Shown in pieces: positions 1-6,128 of a stretch of DNA of 9,186 bases. The DNA comes from an uncultured Eubacteriales bacterium. Its GTDB lineage: Bacteria; Bacillota; Clostridia; Peptostreptococcales; Anaerovoracaceae. Below the pieces are notes generated by a model that was not told the DNA's origin, did not search any database, and saw only the letters and a list, made by a program, of their open reading frames with translations. The translations under genes were made by a program, and so were the position numbers. The stretch spans positions 1-9,186 of the forward strand of contig CACWYF010000031.1 in NCBI GenBank assembly GCA_902765035.1. Direction: 5' to 3'. The number at the start of each line of letters is the position of its first letter. Position 1 is the first letter of the stretch.

Positions 1-369
1 GACAATATCCTCAACGGGTTTGACGGCAGGAACATCGCACCTCTTATTTCGGCAGAGCAGTCCATAGTTCCTAACGGCTGGCTGTACACCATTTCCAACA
101 AGGACAACTCTCATGTCAATAAGAGTGACTACAGGCTCGGCGATGATGTGTACGGATATGCACTTCTGTCCATAGGAGGGGAGTTCGTACTCATGAGCAA
201 TGAGATGACAAGGATAAGCATGTTGGACAATGCTACGGCAATGTCATTTTATGCTCCTTACCTTAAGCTCAGTGGCAGATTCATGATCGAAACACCGATT
301 TTCCACACACTCTGCCACACGCACGGAGCATACTTTGCAGACCTGATCGAGCAGACGCCGGAGAGCTGA
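1..369 (+). CDS. 3' end of an unrecognised protein (partial)
   Basis: The frame is open from the first base of the window to a TGA at 367-369, giving the last 122 residues of a protein whose start lies outside. I do not recognise the family. The segment is soluble-looking, with no membrane helix or signal. It has a mixed alpha/beta pattern, a conserved-looking stretch around GDDVYGYALLSIGGEF (about residues 47-62 of the visible part) and a His/Cys-containing stretch near the C-terminus (FHTLCHTHGAYF). An internal ATG at 148 has no good ribosome binding site, and the frame stays open upstream, so the longer reading is preferred. Codon use (AGG, ATA, CTC, CTT) matches the following genes, so I see no sign of foreign origin. 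Function is unknown. The cysteine and histidines could bind metal, but that is speculation. Confidence 0.75.
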   Translation, partial: DNILNGFDGRNIAPLISAEQSIVPNGWLYTISNKDNSHVNKSDYRLGDDVYGYALLSIGGEFVLMSNEMTRISMLDNATAMSFYAPYLKLSGRFMIETPIFHTLCHTHGAYFADLIEQTPES

Positions 370-523
370 TGATTTTGTCAGATCACTCAAGAAATGACAT
401 ACCGTTATACTCAAAAAAACAAGAGACTTAACATAAAATAATTATCAGGAAGGTTTTGTTCGTTTTTTTGAAGAGGATTTTTCAACACGACTCAAAGTGC
501 TGAAAATCGCTAAGATGCAGAGT

Positions 524-654
524 TTTTCCACATGGTTGACAAAAATCGTATACATTTTTATCCACTTATTCATGTGGAAAACTTCAGGCTCTGAAACGTT
601 GAAATTTCAACGTTGAAAAGGTTTTTATCCATATGTCAACAGGATTTATCCACA
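524..654. promoter_or_regulatory. Cluster of five DnaA-box-like 9-mers
   Basis: The DnaA consensus is TTATCCACA (TTATNCACA). One perfect copy lies at 646-654 (+). Near matches with one or two differences are TTTTCCACA at 524-532 (+), TTATCCACT at 558-566 (+), TTTTCCACA on the minus strand at 573-581, and TTATCCATA at 625-633 (+). Five such sites within 131 bases, four in one orientation and one inverted, are far denser than chance, and they lie in a noncoding, AT-rich stretch. Such clusters typify chromosomal origins, DnaA-titration sites and DnaA-autoregulated promoters. Which of these applies cannot be decided here. Confidence 0.6.
595..614. repeat. Perfect 20-bp palindrome
   Basis: The half-site AACGTTGAAA is followed immediately by its exact reverse complement, centred between 604 and 605, with no spacer. 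The same ten bases recur as a direct repeat at 609-618, overlapping the right half. The palindrome sits between the third and fourth DnaA-like boxes. An uninterrupted palindrome of this length suggests a dimeric DNA-binding protein site. As RNA it would fold poorly because there is no loop. The binding protein is unknown. Confidence 0.6.
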
Positions 655-748
655 ATTTTTCAGAAGATGAAAAGACGGATTTTGTTCGATTTCGTGAAAC
701 GTTTTTTAAGAATCCGTGAAACACGCAGAAAGAAGGCATTTTGAGACC

Positions 749-1972
749 ATGAGCAGAATTTACAGAACAGATCAGTACGCCGTTACCTGTGTCACAAGGG
801 TAAGTGAAGTACAAGAAAAGAACGGACTGGACATCATTTCCTGTGAGGATTCAGTCTTCTATCCGGAAGGCGGAGGACAGCCGAGCGACACCGGAACAGT
901 GTCCCTTGGAGACAGACTGTTTGAAGTCACATCAGCTCATGACAAGAGCCTCGAAGGACCTGTGTGGCACTATACGGATGCACCGGCAGGAACCTTCCAT
1001 GAAGGCGATGAAGTGACTCTGACTATAGACTGGGATGCCAGATTCATCAACATGCAGAGACATCTCGGCGAGCATATGCTCAGCGGAGCATTCCACAATC
1101 TCTTCGGCGGAGTGAACAAGGGATTCCATATGGGCGAGGACTATATCACCATCGATATAGATCTTGACGGCAGGATGCTTACGGAAGAGGAACTTGACCT
1201 TGCACAGAATATGGTAAACAGCGCTGTGTGGGCTGATCTTCCGGTAACGGTGACATGGTTCGATGATTATGAGTCATCGCTGGCACTTCCTGTAAGAAAG
1301 CAGGTGCCGCATGACGGCAGGGTCTCCGTTGTCACAGTAGGTGACATTGAAGATCCGTTCGACTGCATCGCATGCTGCGGTACACATCCTTCTTCCACTG
1401 GACAGGTGGGACTGGTGTCACTGTATAAATGTGAGCCGAACAAGGGCATGAACAGGGTGTTCTTCGACTGCGGGAAGAGAGCCTTCGATAAGCTTGCCGG
1501 AGATTTCTCCATTCTTACCGGAGTTTCCAAAAGATACTCCTGCAGCCCTGAAGACCTTCCTTCAAGACTCGACAGCGAGGCAGAGAGCATAAGCGCTCTC
1601 AAGGGAAGAGTGGCGTCCTTCGCATCCTATGTATCCGAAAAGGAGAAAGAGGATATCCTGAGACAGATAGAGGCTGACGGATGCAGATCTTTCACTTATT
1701 CGACCAGCCTTCTCACTGCGGATGAGCTTCTCAAGCTCGGCTTTGCGGTAATAAAAGAAGCTGAAGGGATCCTGCTCATACTCATGCAGCCTGAAGCAAA
1801 GACCTGTCTGCTGCTTTCATCCGGAGATGTGAAATGCGGCCAGTTCGTAAAAGAGAATGCGAAAACATTCAACGGCCGCGGCGGCGGAAGAGACGACAAT
1901 GCGCGCGCACTCTTCACTGACGTAAAGGATATGAAGGCCTTTGCCACGGCGGCAGCTGAAGTGGTAAAATAG
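749..1972 (+). CDS. Alanyl-tRNA editing protein, AlaX type with DHHA1 domain
   Basis: This is a 407-residue free-standing relative of the alanyl-tRNA synthetase editing domain. Family members hydrolyse Ser-tRNA(Ala), and sometimes Gly-tRNA(Ala), in the cytoplasm, so serine is not misincorporated at alanine codons. Visible marks are the second-domain motif FYPEGGGQPSDTG (residues 37-49), the zinc ligands H105 and H109 in HLGEH, and C209 and H213 in CCGTH. A C-terminal DHHA1-like domain carries FNGRGGGRDD (about 375-384). The length fits the long AlaX forms of Bacillota. I chose the ATG at 749 because MSRIYRTDQY aligns with the usual N-terminus and an AAGG lies 12 nt upstream. A GTG at 716 in the same frame lacks a ribosome binding site and adds an atypical leader. 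No dedicated promoter is clear. The kinase-like gene follows after 56 nt with no terminator between, so co-transcription is likely. Confidence 0.93.
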   Translation: MSRIYRTDQYAVTCVTRVSEVQEKNGLDIISCEDSVFYPEGGGQPSDTGTVSLGDRLFEVTSAHDKSLEGPVWHYTDAPAGTFHEGDEVTLTIDWDARFINMQRHLGEHMLSGAFHNLFGGVNKGFHMGEDYITIDIDLDGRMLTEEELDLAQNMVNSAVWADLPVTVTWFDDYESSLALPVRKQVPHDGRVSVVTVGDIEDPFDCIACCGTHPSSTGQVGLVSLYKCEPNKGMNRVFFDCGKRAFDKLAGDFSILTGVSKRYSCSPEDLPSRLDSEAESISALKGRVASFASYVSEKEKEDILRQIEADGCRSFTYSTSLLTADELLKLGFAVIKEAEGILLILMQPEAKTCLLLSSGDVKCGQFVKENAKTFNGRGGGRDDNARALFTDVKDMKAFATAAAEVVK

Positions 1973-2028
1973 CATCAGAGAACAGCAGTGGAAAGCGGCA
2001 GAGCGCACTGCAACGGGAGGAGATAAAT

Positions 2029-2688
2029 ATGCTGGACCATAAGGTTATCATAACTATAGACAGGGAATTCGGAAGCGGCGGACACGAGGTAGGAAGAAGA
2101 CTTGCAGAAAGACTCGGGGTTCCTTTCTATGATGATGAGATCATCGCTAGAGCTGCTGCCAATACCGGATATCATGAGGAATACATCAAGGCTAATGACG
2201 AGAAGGCACCTGACTACACGGTTTCCTCTCTCTTTACCGGGATTGATACATTCCAGCCTTCGCCGTTCTCCAGGATCCAGGAAGAGGAATTCAGGATCAT
2301 AAGAGAGATAGCACAGGAGGGAAGCTGCGTTATCGTCGGAAGAGCTGCAGACTACATCCTCAGCGACGAGGATCATGTGAGCATTTTCATCTTTGCACCT
2401 ATCGAGGAGAGAGTGAAGAGAAATCTCGAAGTTGCCAAGACAAGATTCCCTGACGAGAATGCAGATGCATACGCAATGGAGAAGAAGGTCAAGCAGATAG
2501 ATAAGCAGCGCCGCAGATACTACGAGTTCTACACTGACAACAAGTGGGGCGGCAGAGATGTCTATGATCTTCTGATCAACACGAGCCGTGCAGGCGTCGA
2601 GGGTGCAGTCGACATTATCGAAGCATATATAAAGGGCGGCAAGGGCAAGGATCTGCTTTCGGATGTTCCTTTCCTGCCTGAAAAATGA
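2029..2688 (+). CDS. Cytidylate kinase-like P-loop kinase
   Basis: This 219-residue protein belongs to the cytidylate-kinase-like family (Cytidylate_kin2), a relative of CMP kinase. The N-terminal beta strand and P-loop are seen as TIDREFGSGGHEVGRRLA (residues 9-26). The loop has GSGG-x-x-VG without the classic lysine, which is normal for this branch. A second strand and NMP-core motif, CVIVGRAADYIL, spans about 100-111. A basic lid-like region, KQIDKQRRRYYEFYT (155-169), carries the arginines expected to contact phosphates, and YDLLINTS (179-186) resembles the nucleoside-kinase core end. The substrate is not proven. Members often coexist with a true Cmk, so I give no symbol. The start is firm: GGGAGGAG at 2015-2022 lies just upstream of the ATG. 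The leader also holds a small inverted repeat (GCAGTG 1985-1990 with CACTGC 2006-2011) without a T-run, so it is not a terminator. Confidence 0.9.
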   Translation: MLDHKVIITIDREFGSGGHEVGRRLAERLGVPFYDDEIIARAAANTGYHEEYIKANDEKAPDYTVSSLFTGIDTFQPSPFSRIQEEEFRIIREIAQEGSCVIVGRAADYILSDEDHVSIFIFAPIEERVKRNLEVAKTRFPDENADAYAMEKKVKQIDKQRRRYYEFYTDNKWGGRDVYDLLINTSRAGVEGAVDIIEAYIKGGKGKDLLSDVPFLPEK

Positions 2689-2696
2689 TCAGACAG

Positions 2697-2724
2697 ACCC
2701 GGGCATGTAAGTGAACGGGTTTTC
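2697..2724 (+). terminator. Weak candidate terminator after the kinase gene
   Basis: ACCCG at 2697-2701 can pair with CGGGT at 2716-2720 across a 14-nt loop, followed by TTTTC. The stem is only five pairs and the loop is large, so this is a weak intrinsic terminator at best. Its place between the stop codon and the metK promoter makes it plausible. Confidence 0.3.
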
Positions 2725-2737
2725 TCCCATAATTCGA

Positions 2738-2765
2738 TTGACATCAGCGAAAGTCTGACTATAAT
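2738..2765 (+). promoter_or_regulatory. Consensus housekeeping promoter of the metK transcript
   Basis: A perfect -35 TTGACA (2738-2743) and a perfect -10 TATAAT (2760-2765) are separated by 16 bp. Transcription should start at about 2771-2773, exactly at the 5' base of the riboswitch P1 stem. An unregulated strong promoter fits control exerted afterwards by the riboswitch. It is the best promoter in the window. Confidence 0.9.
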
Positions 2766-2772
2766 AAATAAC

Positions 2773-2884
2773 AGCCTTATTAAGAGCGAGGGAGGGAATG
2801 GGCCCTGTGATCTCGCGGCAACCTCACCCGGGGGTGAAGGTGCCAATTCCCACGGGGAGCAGCCATTCCCCGGCAGATGAGGTA
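2773..2884 (+). ncRNA. SAM-I (S-box) riboswitch aptamer upstream of metK
   Basis: The S-box core words are present in order: AAGAGCGAGGGAGGGAA near 2782-2798, GGCCCTGTGA (2801-2810), GCGGCAACCTC (2815-2825), AAGGTGCCAATTCCC (2838-2852) and CAGATGAGG (2874-2882). The helices can be drawn. P1 pairs CCTTAT 2775-2780 with ATGAGG 2877-2882, with one G-U. P2 pairs GCGAG 2786-2790 with CTCGC 2812-2816. P3 pairs the CACCC and GGGTG arms around 2825-2837, and P4 covers about 2846-2860. S-box aptamers bind S-adenosylmethionine, stabilise P1 and so favour the downstream terminator. Feedback control of SAM synthetase by its own product is the classic arrangement in Bacillota. Confidence 0.95.
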
Positions 2885-2890
2885 TGTGTA

Positions 2891-2920
2891 TCTCTCTGCG
2901 TGCGGCAGAGGGATTTTTTT
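2891..2920 (+). terminator. Riboswitch-controlled intrinsic terminator
   Basis: TCTCTCTGC (2891-2899) pairs with GCAGAGGGA (2905-2913) over a 5-nt loop, followed by seven T residues (2914-2920). It ends 26 nt before the metK ATG. The competing antiterminator is also legible: GCAGA-T-GAGG (2873-2882), which contains the 3' strand of P1, can pair with the same 2891-2899 strand, leaving only U2878 bulged. With SAM bound, P1 keeps 2877-2882 occupied and the terminator forms. Without SAM the antiterminator forms and metK is transcribed. Confidence 0.93.
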
Positions 2921-2946
2921 ATGGCTGAGAACAGGGGATTATATAC

Positions 2947-4143
2947 ATGAGAAGATTGTTTACATCAGAATCAGTAACAGAAGGACATCCGGATAAGGTA
3001 TGTGATCAGGTATCTGATGCAGTGCTTGACGCCATCCTGGCGCAGGACCCTAAGGCACACGTTGCCTGCGAGTGCGCTACCAAGACCGGCTTCCTGATGA
3101 TATTCGGAGAAGCCTCCGGAAACTTTGACGTTGACTATGAGTCTATCGCAAGAAAGACTATCTGCGAGATAGGCTATGACTCAGACGACGTATGTTTTGA
3201 CGGAAACACCTGTGACATCATCGTTCATATGGAAGAGCAGTCCGCAGACATCGCAATGGGAGTCAATGAGTCCTATGAGAGCAAGGAAGGCAGCCAGAAG
3301 GGCGAGGATGCTCTTATCGGAGCAGGAGACCAGGGCATGATGTTCGGTTATGCCTGCACAGAGACGAAGGAGCTCATGCCTATGTCGGCACAGCTTGCCC
3401 ACAGCATGGCCAAGAAGCTCGCTGCAGTCAGAAAGGACGGCACTCTGCCATACCTCGGACCTGACGGAAAGACACAGGTCACAGTCGAGTATGATGACGG
3501 GGAAATCGTAAGAATCGACACAGTAGTAGTTTCCACACAGCACAGTGCTGACGTCAGCCTCGAGCAGGTAAGAGAGGACATGATGAAGTATGTCATCAGA
3601 CCTGTTATTCCTGAAGACCTCCTGGACGGAGAGACCAAGTTCTACGTCAACCCTACAGGCAGATTCGTCATCGGCGGACCTATGGGAGACTCCGGACTTA
3701 CCGGAAGAAAGATTATAGTTGACACATACGGCGGACACTCATCACACGGCGGCGGCGCTTTCTCGGGCAAGGACCCTACGAAGGTAGACAGGTCAGCTGC
3801 CTACATGGCACGCTACATCGCAAAGAACATTGTTGCAGCCGGTATCGCTGACGTATGCGAGATCCAGCTTGCCTATGCTATCGGCGTTGCAGAGCCTGTA
3901 TCAGTAAGCGTTGATACATTCGGAACAAGCCTCTTCAGCGACGAGAAGATCGCAGTGCTTATCCGCGAGTACTTCGACATGAGACCTGCTGCTATCATCA
4001 GAAAGCTTGAACTTGACAGGCCTCAGTACAGACATCTTGCGGCATACGGCCACATGGGCAGAACCGATCTCGACGTCAAGTGGGAGAAGACAGACATGGC
4101 TGACGTTCTCAAGAGAGCCATCAGCGGAGCAAGCGACAAGTAA
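2947..4143 (+). CDS. metK: S-adenosylmethionine synthetase (methionine adenosyltransferase)
   Basis: This cytoplasmic enzyme of 398 residues makes S-adenosylmethionine from methionine and ATP, releasing phosphate and pyrophosphate, and supplies the cell's methyl donor. The two family signatures are intact: GAGDQG at 125-130 in the hexapeptide motif, and [19 protein letters not shown] at 268-286 with the P-loop-like GGGAFSGKD. The N-terminal substrate motif [16 protein letters not shown] starts at residue 6, including the conserved His and Asp. The length matches the bacterial norm. A small local feature is GGHSSHGGG where many homologues have GGMARHGGG. The ATG has a GGGG-rich ribosome binding site (about 2934-2937) 9 nt upstream. 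Expression is set by the SAM-I riboswitch in its leader, driven by the TTGACA/TATAAT promoter. It appears monocistronic or only loosely joined to dut, because hairpins follow the stop. Confidence 0.98.
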   Translation: MRRLFTSESVTEGHPDKVCDQVSDAVLDAILAQDPKAHVACECATKTGFLMIFGEASGNFDVDYESIARKTICEIGYDSDDVCFDGNTCDIIVHMEEQSADIAMGVNESYESKEGSQKGEDALIGAGDQGMMFGYACTETKELMPMSAQLAHSMAKKLAAVRKDGTLPYLGPDGKTQVTVEYDDGEIVRIDTVVVSTQHSADVSLEQVREDMMKYVIRPVIPEDLLDGETKFYVNPTGRFVIGGPMGDSGLTGRKIIVDTYGGHSSHGGGAFSGKDPTKVDRSAAYMARYIAKNIVAAGIADVCEIQLAYAIGVAEPVSVSVDTFGTSLFSDEKIAVLIREYFDMRPAAIIRKLELDRPQYRHLAAYGHMGRTDLDVKWEKTDMADVLKRAISGASDK

Positions 4144-4188
4144 GGTTTCCTTCGGATCATACGGCGTTGCCGTATGGACGGAAACCTT
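4142..4188 (+). other. Long hairpin overlapping the metK stop codon
   Basis: AAGGTTTCC (4142-4150) pairs perfectly with GGAAACCTT (4180-4188). Inside it CATACGGC (4158-4165) pairs perfectly with GCCGTATG (4169-4176) over a GTT loop. The result is a two-part, 17-pair hairpin with an internal loop. The outer stem begins within the TAA stop. It is followed by CTAATTC rather than a T-run, so it is not a standard intrinsic terminator. It may be a 3' end stabiliser, a processing site or a partial terminator. Confidence 0.7.
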
Positions 4189-4190
4189 CT

Positions 4191-4215
4191 AATTCGCTCC
4201 ACAAGGTCGCGAATT
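4191..4215 (+). other. Second hairpin in the dut leader
   Basis: AATTCGC (4191-4197) pairs perfectly with GCGAATT (4209-4215) over an 11-nt loop, immediately after the metK hairpin. It is followed by AAAAC, so it is not a terminator on the + strand. It ends 5 nt before the AGGG ribosome binding site of dut (4221-4224). It could influence dut translation, or be an operator for a dimeric repressor. Confidence 0.5.
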
Positions 4216-4232
4216 AAAACAGGGTAATAAGA

Positions 4233-4751
4233 ATGTCACACTTTGAGAAAGTATCATATAAACAGTGGAAGAAGGACTGCGGCATCAAGGGGCTCCCGGA
4301 CAGGGAACTCAGGGAATGGTATGATGCGATAAAGCTGCCAAAACAGGCAACGGCATCATCTGCCGGCTGCGACTTCTTCATGCCGTTCAATCTGGATTTT
4401 GAGCCGGGCTCGAGATTCAGGATCGCTACGGGTATCCGCTGGGTCACAGACAGAGACGGAGCGGACAGGGGCAAAGTGCTTATGATAGTCCCGAGGAGCG
4501 GTCTGGGGTTTAAATATGGCATCAGGCTTACCAATACTGTAGGTATAATCGATGCTGACTACTGCGACTCTGACAATGAAGGCCACATAATAATCAGCAT
4601 GGATAACCCGTCAGAACAGACAGTACCGCTGTCTGAGAGCAAAGCGTTCGCTCAGGGCATCGTCGTCAGCTATGACATTCCGGATGGTGCTGAGTCTGAT
4701 GAAGCAAGGTCGGGCGGTTTTGGCAGTACGGACCGCAATACCGGAAAATAA
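4233..4751 (+). CDS. dut: dUTP diphosphatase (dUTPase)
   Basis: This is a 172-residue trimeric-type dUTPase. It hydrolyses dUTP to dUMP and pyrophosphate, keeping uracil out of DNA and feeding thymidylate synthesis. The five family motifs can be followed: AGCDF (44-48, motif 1), PRSGLG (87-92, motif 2), GIIDADY (104-110, motif 3, with the catalytic Asp and uracil-stacking Tyr), a motif-4 region with AFAQGIV (138-144), and the C-terminal glycine-rich arm SGGFGSTD (160-167), which closes over the triphosphate. Motif 3 carries an insertion (CDSDNEGHI rather than the short RGEI type), a form I recall from Bacillota and their phages. An N-terminal extension of roughly 35 residues precedes the core. 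The ribosome binding site AGGG lies 8 nt before the ATG. The stop abuts the start of the next gene (TAA then ATG), implying translational coupling. Confidence 0.94.
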   Translation: MSHFEKVSYKQWKKDCGIKGLPDRELREWYDAIKLPKQATASSAGCDFFMPFNLDFEPGSRFRIATGIRWVTDRDGADRGKVLMIVPRSGLGFKYGIRLTNTVGIIDADYCDSDNEGHIIISMDNPSEQTVPLSESKAFAQGIVVSYDIPDGAESDEARSGGFGSTDRNTGK

Positions 4752-6062
4752 ATGAGCAGACAGAACAGCAGGAACATAATTGAATATGCAGACGCAGTCA
4801 TCGTGGGAGCAGGCGCTTCCGGACTTGCTGCGGCAATAGAACTCAGGATGAATGATCCTTCGCTGAGCGTAGTGATCATTGAAAAGAATGATGTGCCTGC
4901 ACGCAAGATAAGAGCTACCGGAAACGGCCGCTGCAACATCACCAACCGCGATGCAGAGGGCTACACGGAGATACTGAAGTTCTTCACTTCGATAGGGCTC
5001 GTCACCAGGACTTATGATAACGGCCTTGTATATCCTTATTCGGAGTCGGCTGCTGATGCAGCTGAGCTTCTCATAAGCCGTGCGGAAGAGCTCGGGGCAA
5101 GGATCATAACAGATGCAGAGGTCACTTCGGCGTGTGCCGCAGGAGAATCACGTTTTGCGACTTCCTTTGAACTGAAGACAGCAGGCGGAAGAGAATCCTG
5201 CACCATCACATCGGAATATCTTATCCTGGCATGCGGCGGCAAGGCCGGCCCTATGTTCGGCACGACAGGGGACGGCTACGGCATCGCAAGGAGTTTTGGA
5301 CACAGCATCGTGACTCCCGTACCGGTCCTGACACCTGTGGAATGCAGGGAGTGGGGCAGCAGGGATGAGAATGACGCCGTGTGTCTGGCAGGGACAAGGA
5401 CAAGAGGAACTGTCGCTCTCATTAAGAATACGGATGATGCTGGGTGTTCAGTTGACGGCGCGGAGCTGTTCATGGAAACAGGTGAGATACAGTTCACTAA
5501 ATACGGCCTGTCCGGTATATGCATCTTCAATATGACCAGGCATATGAGATATGACAGGTCGAAGGGCGAGAGCCTGGAAGACTTTGCTGTAAGGGCAGAT
5601 CTTTTCCCTGACGGAGATATAACGGAGTTTCTGAGAGACAGACAGAAGCATGCCTTCTCCGGAGAGAAGACTGCTGATGTTCTCAGGACAGTCCTCAAGG
5701 CAAACATAGCCGGATATGTACTTAAAAAGGCGTGCGGAGAAGCATGCGATGAGAATCTTGCTGAGAAGGAAGTCGGGGATCTCACAGATGCTGACATACT
5801 CGCGATATCCCATCAGGTACACGGTCTCACGTTCCATCCTGAGAGACTTAAGGGCTGGAAGGAAGCGCAGGCGACATCAGGCGGAGTCAGTCTTGATGAG
5901 CTTGACCCAGTCACAGGCGGCTCGCTTATAACCCCGGGCCTGTTCATAACAGGAGAGCTTGCGGACAGAGACTATATGTGCGGAGGATATAACCTCAGCA
6001 ATGCATGGCTGACAGGGATCGGGGCGGCACATGCTATCCTGACGTCTGACAGTCATAAGTGA
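4752..6062 (+). CDS. HI0933/BaiN-family FAD-dependent oxidoreductase
   Basis: This 436-residue flavoprotein has a dinucleotide-binding Rossmann motif, VIVGAGASGLAAA (16-28). The family signature ATGNGRCNITN spans 55-65, ACGGKAGPMFGTTGDGYG is mid-protein, FTKYGLSG sits in the inserted domain, and the C-terminal CGGYNLSNAW (410-419) contacts FAD. This is the family usually labelled NAD(P)/FAD-dependent oxidoreductase, HI0933-like or BaiN-like. The BaiN name comes from bile-acid work on one member and should not be transferred as a function here. Members are widespread in bacteria and mostly uncharacterised. No membrane segment or signal peptide is seen, so it should be cytoplasmic. The ATG follows the dut TAA with zero spacing and only a weak GGA upstream, so it probably depends on ribosomes finishing dut. 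An intrinsic terminator follows 25 nt after the stop. Confidence 0.9.
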   Translation: MSRQNSRNIIEYADAVIVGAGASGLAAAIELRMNDPSLSVVIIEKNDVPARKIRATGNGRCNITNRDAEGYTEILKFFTSIGLVTRTYDNGLVYPYSESAADAAELLISRAEELGARIITDAEVTSACAAGESRFATSFELKTAGGRESCTITSEYLILACGGKAGPMFGTTGDGYGIARSFGHSIVTPVPVLTPVECREWGSRDENDAVCLAGTRTRGTVALIKNTDDAGCSVDGAELFMETGEIQFTKYGLSGICIFNMTRHMRYDRSKGESLEDFAVRADLFPDGDITEFLRDRQKHAFSGEKTADVLRTVLKANIAGYVLKKACGEACDENLAEKEVGDLTDADILAISHQVHGLTFHPERLKGWKEAQATSGGVSLDELDPVTGGSLITPGLFITGELADRDYMCGGYNLSNAWLTGIGAAHAILTSDSHK

Positions 6063-6087
6063 ATATATTAATCTGTGAAAACCGCTG

Positions 6088-6113
6088 CAGCCCGCTTCAA
6101 GCGGGCTGTTTTC
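6088..6113 (+). terminator. Intrinsic terminator of the dut-flavoprotein operon
   Basis: CAGCCCGCT (6088-6096) pairs perfectly with AGCGGGCTG (6100-6108), leaving a 3-nt loop, and is followed by TTTTC. The GC-rich nine-pair stem makes this a good intrinsic terminator. It lies immediately upstream of the TATAAT that precedes the next gene, so the two units are probably transcribed separately. Confidence 0.85.
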
Positions 6114-6116
6114 GTG

Positions 6117-6122
6117 TATAAT
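6117..6122 (+). promoter_or_regulatory. -10 box for a probable leaderless transcript
   Basis: A perfect TATAAT ends only 6 nt before the ATG at 6129. Standard spacing would put the start of transcription at or next to that A. The matching -35 region (about 6094-6101) falls in the terminator hairpin and is poor (TTCAAG at best), so the promoter call rests mainly on the -10 and the lack of any Shine-Dalgarno. Confidence 0.5.
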
Positions 6123-6128
6123 GTACCC

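Larger units (their letters stand above)
370..748. other. AT-rich intergenic region, candidate oriC-like or DnaA-regulated locus
   Basis: This is the only gene-free stretch longer than 300 bases. It is clearly richer in A and T than the flanking genes, with poly-T and poly-A runs (for example around 407-417 and 467-473), and has no credible ORF on either strand. It holds a cluster of DnaA-box-like 9-mers between 524 and 654 and a perfect palindrome at 595-614. Short words recur: TTTTGTTCG near 455 and 681, TGAAACGTT at 592-600 and 695-703, and CGTGAAAC at 693-700 and 715-722. I see no strong intrinsic terminator after the upstream gene and no convincing promoter for the downstream one. The architecture resembles a bacterial replication origin, but neither dnaA nor dnaN is visible next to it, so the assignment is inference. 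Confidence 0.5.

Noticed and set aside
536..564. TTGACA at 536-541 as the -35 of an alaX promoter
   Set aside because: At 16-18 bp downstream there is only TTATCC/TATCCA, a poor -10, which is more simply read as a DnaA-like box.
716..748. GTG start 11 codons upstream of the AlaX ATG
   Set aside because: There is no ribosome binding site before it and the added residues do not resemble AlaX N-termini. ATG 749 aligns better.
3181..3738. 185-codon open frame on the minus strand
   Set aside because: It is antisense to metK, whose identity is certain. The product has no family features and no ribosome binding site.
4752..6062. Bile-acid 7-dehydroxylation role from BaiN similarity
   Set aside because: Only the broad HI0933 flavoprotein family is supported. 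No other bai gene is present and the neighbour is dut.
6075..6128. GTG start extending the COG2509-type protein by 18 residues
   Set aside because: The extension would translate straight through the intrinsic terminator at 6088-6113, and family members start near MKYRINEIK.
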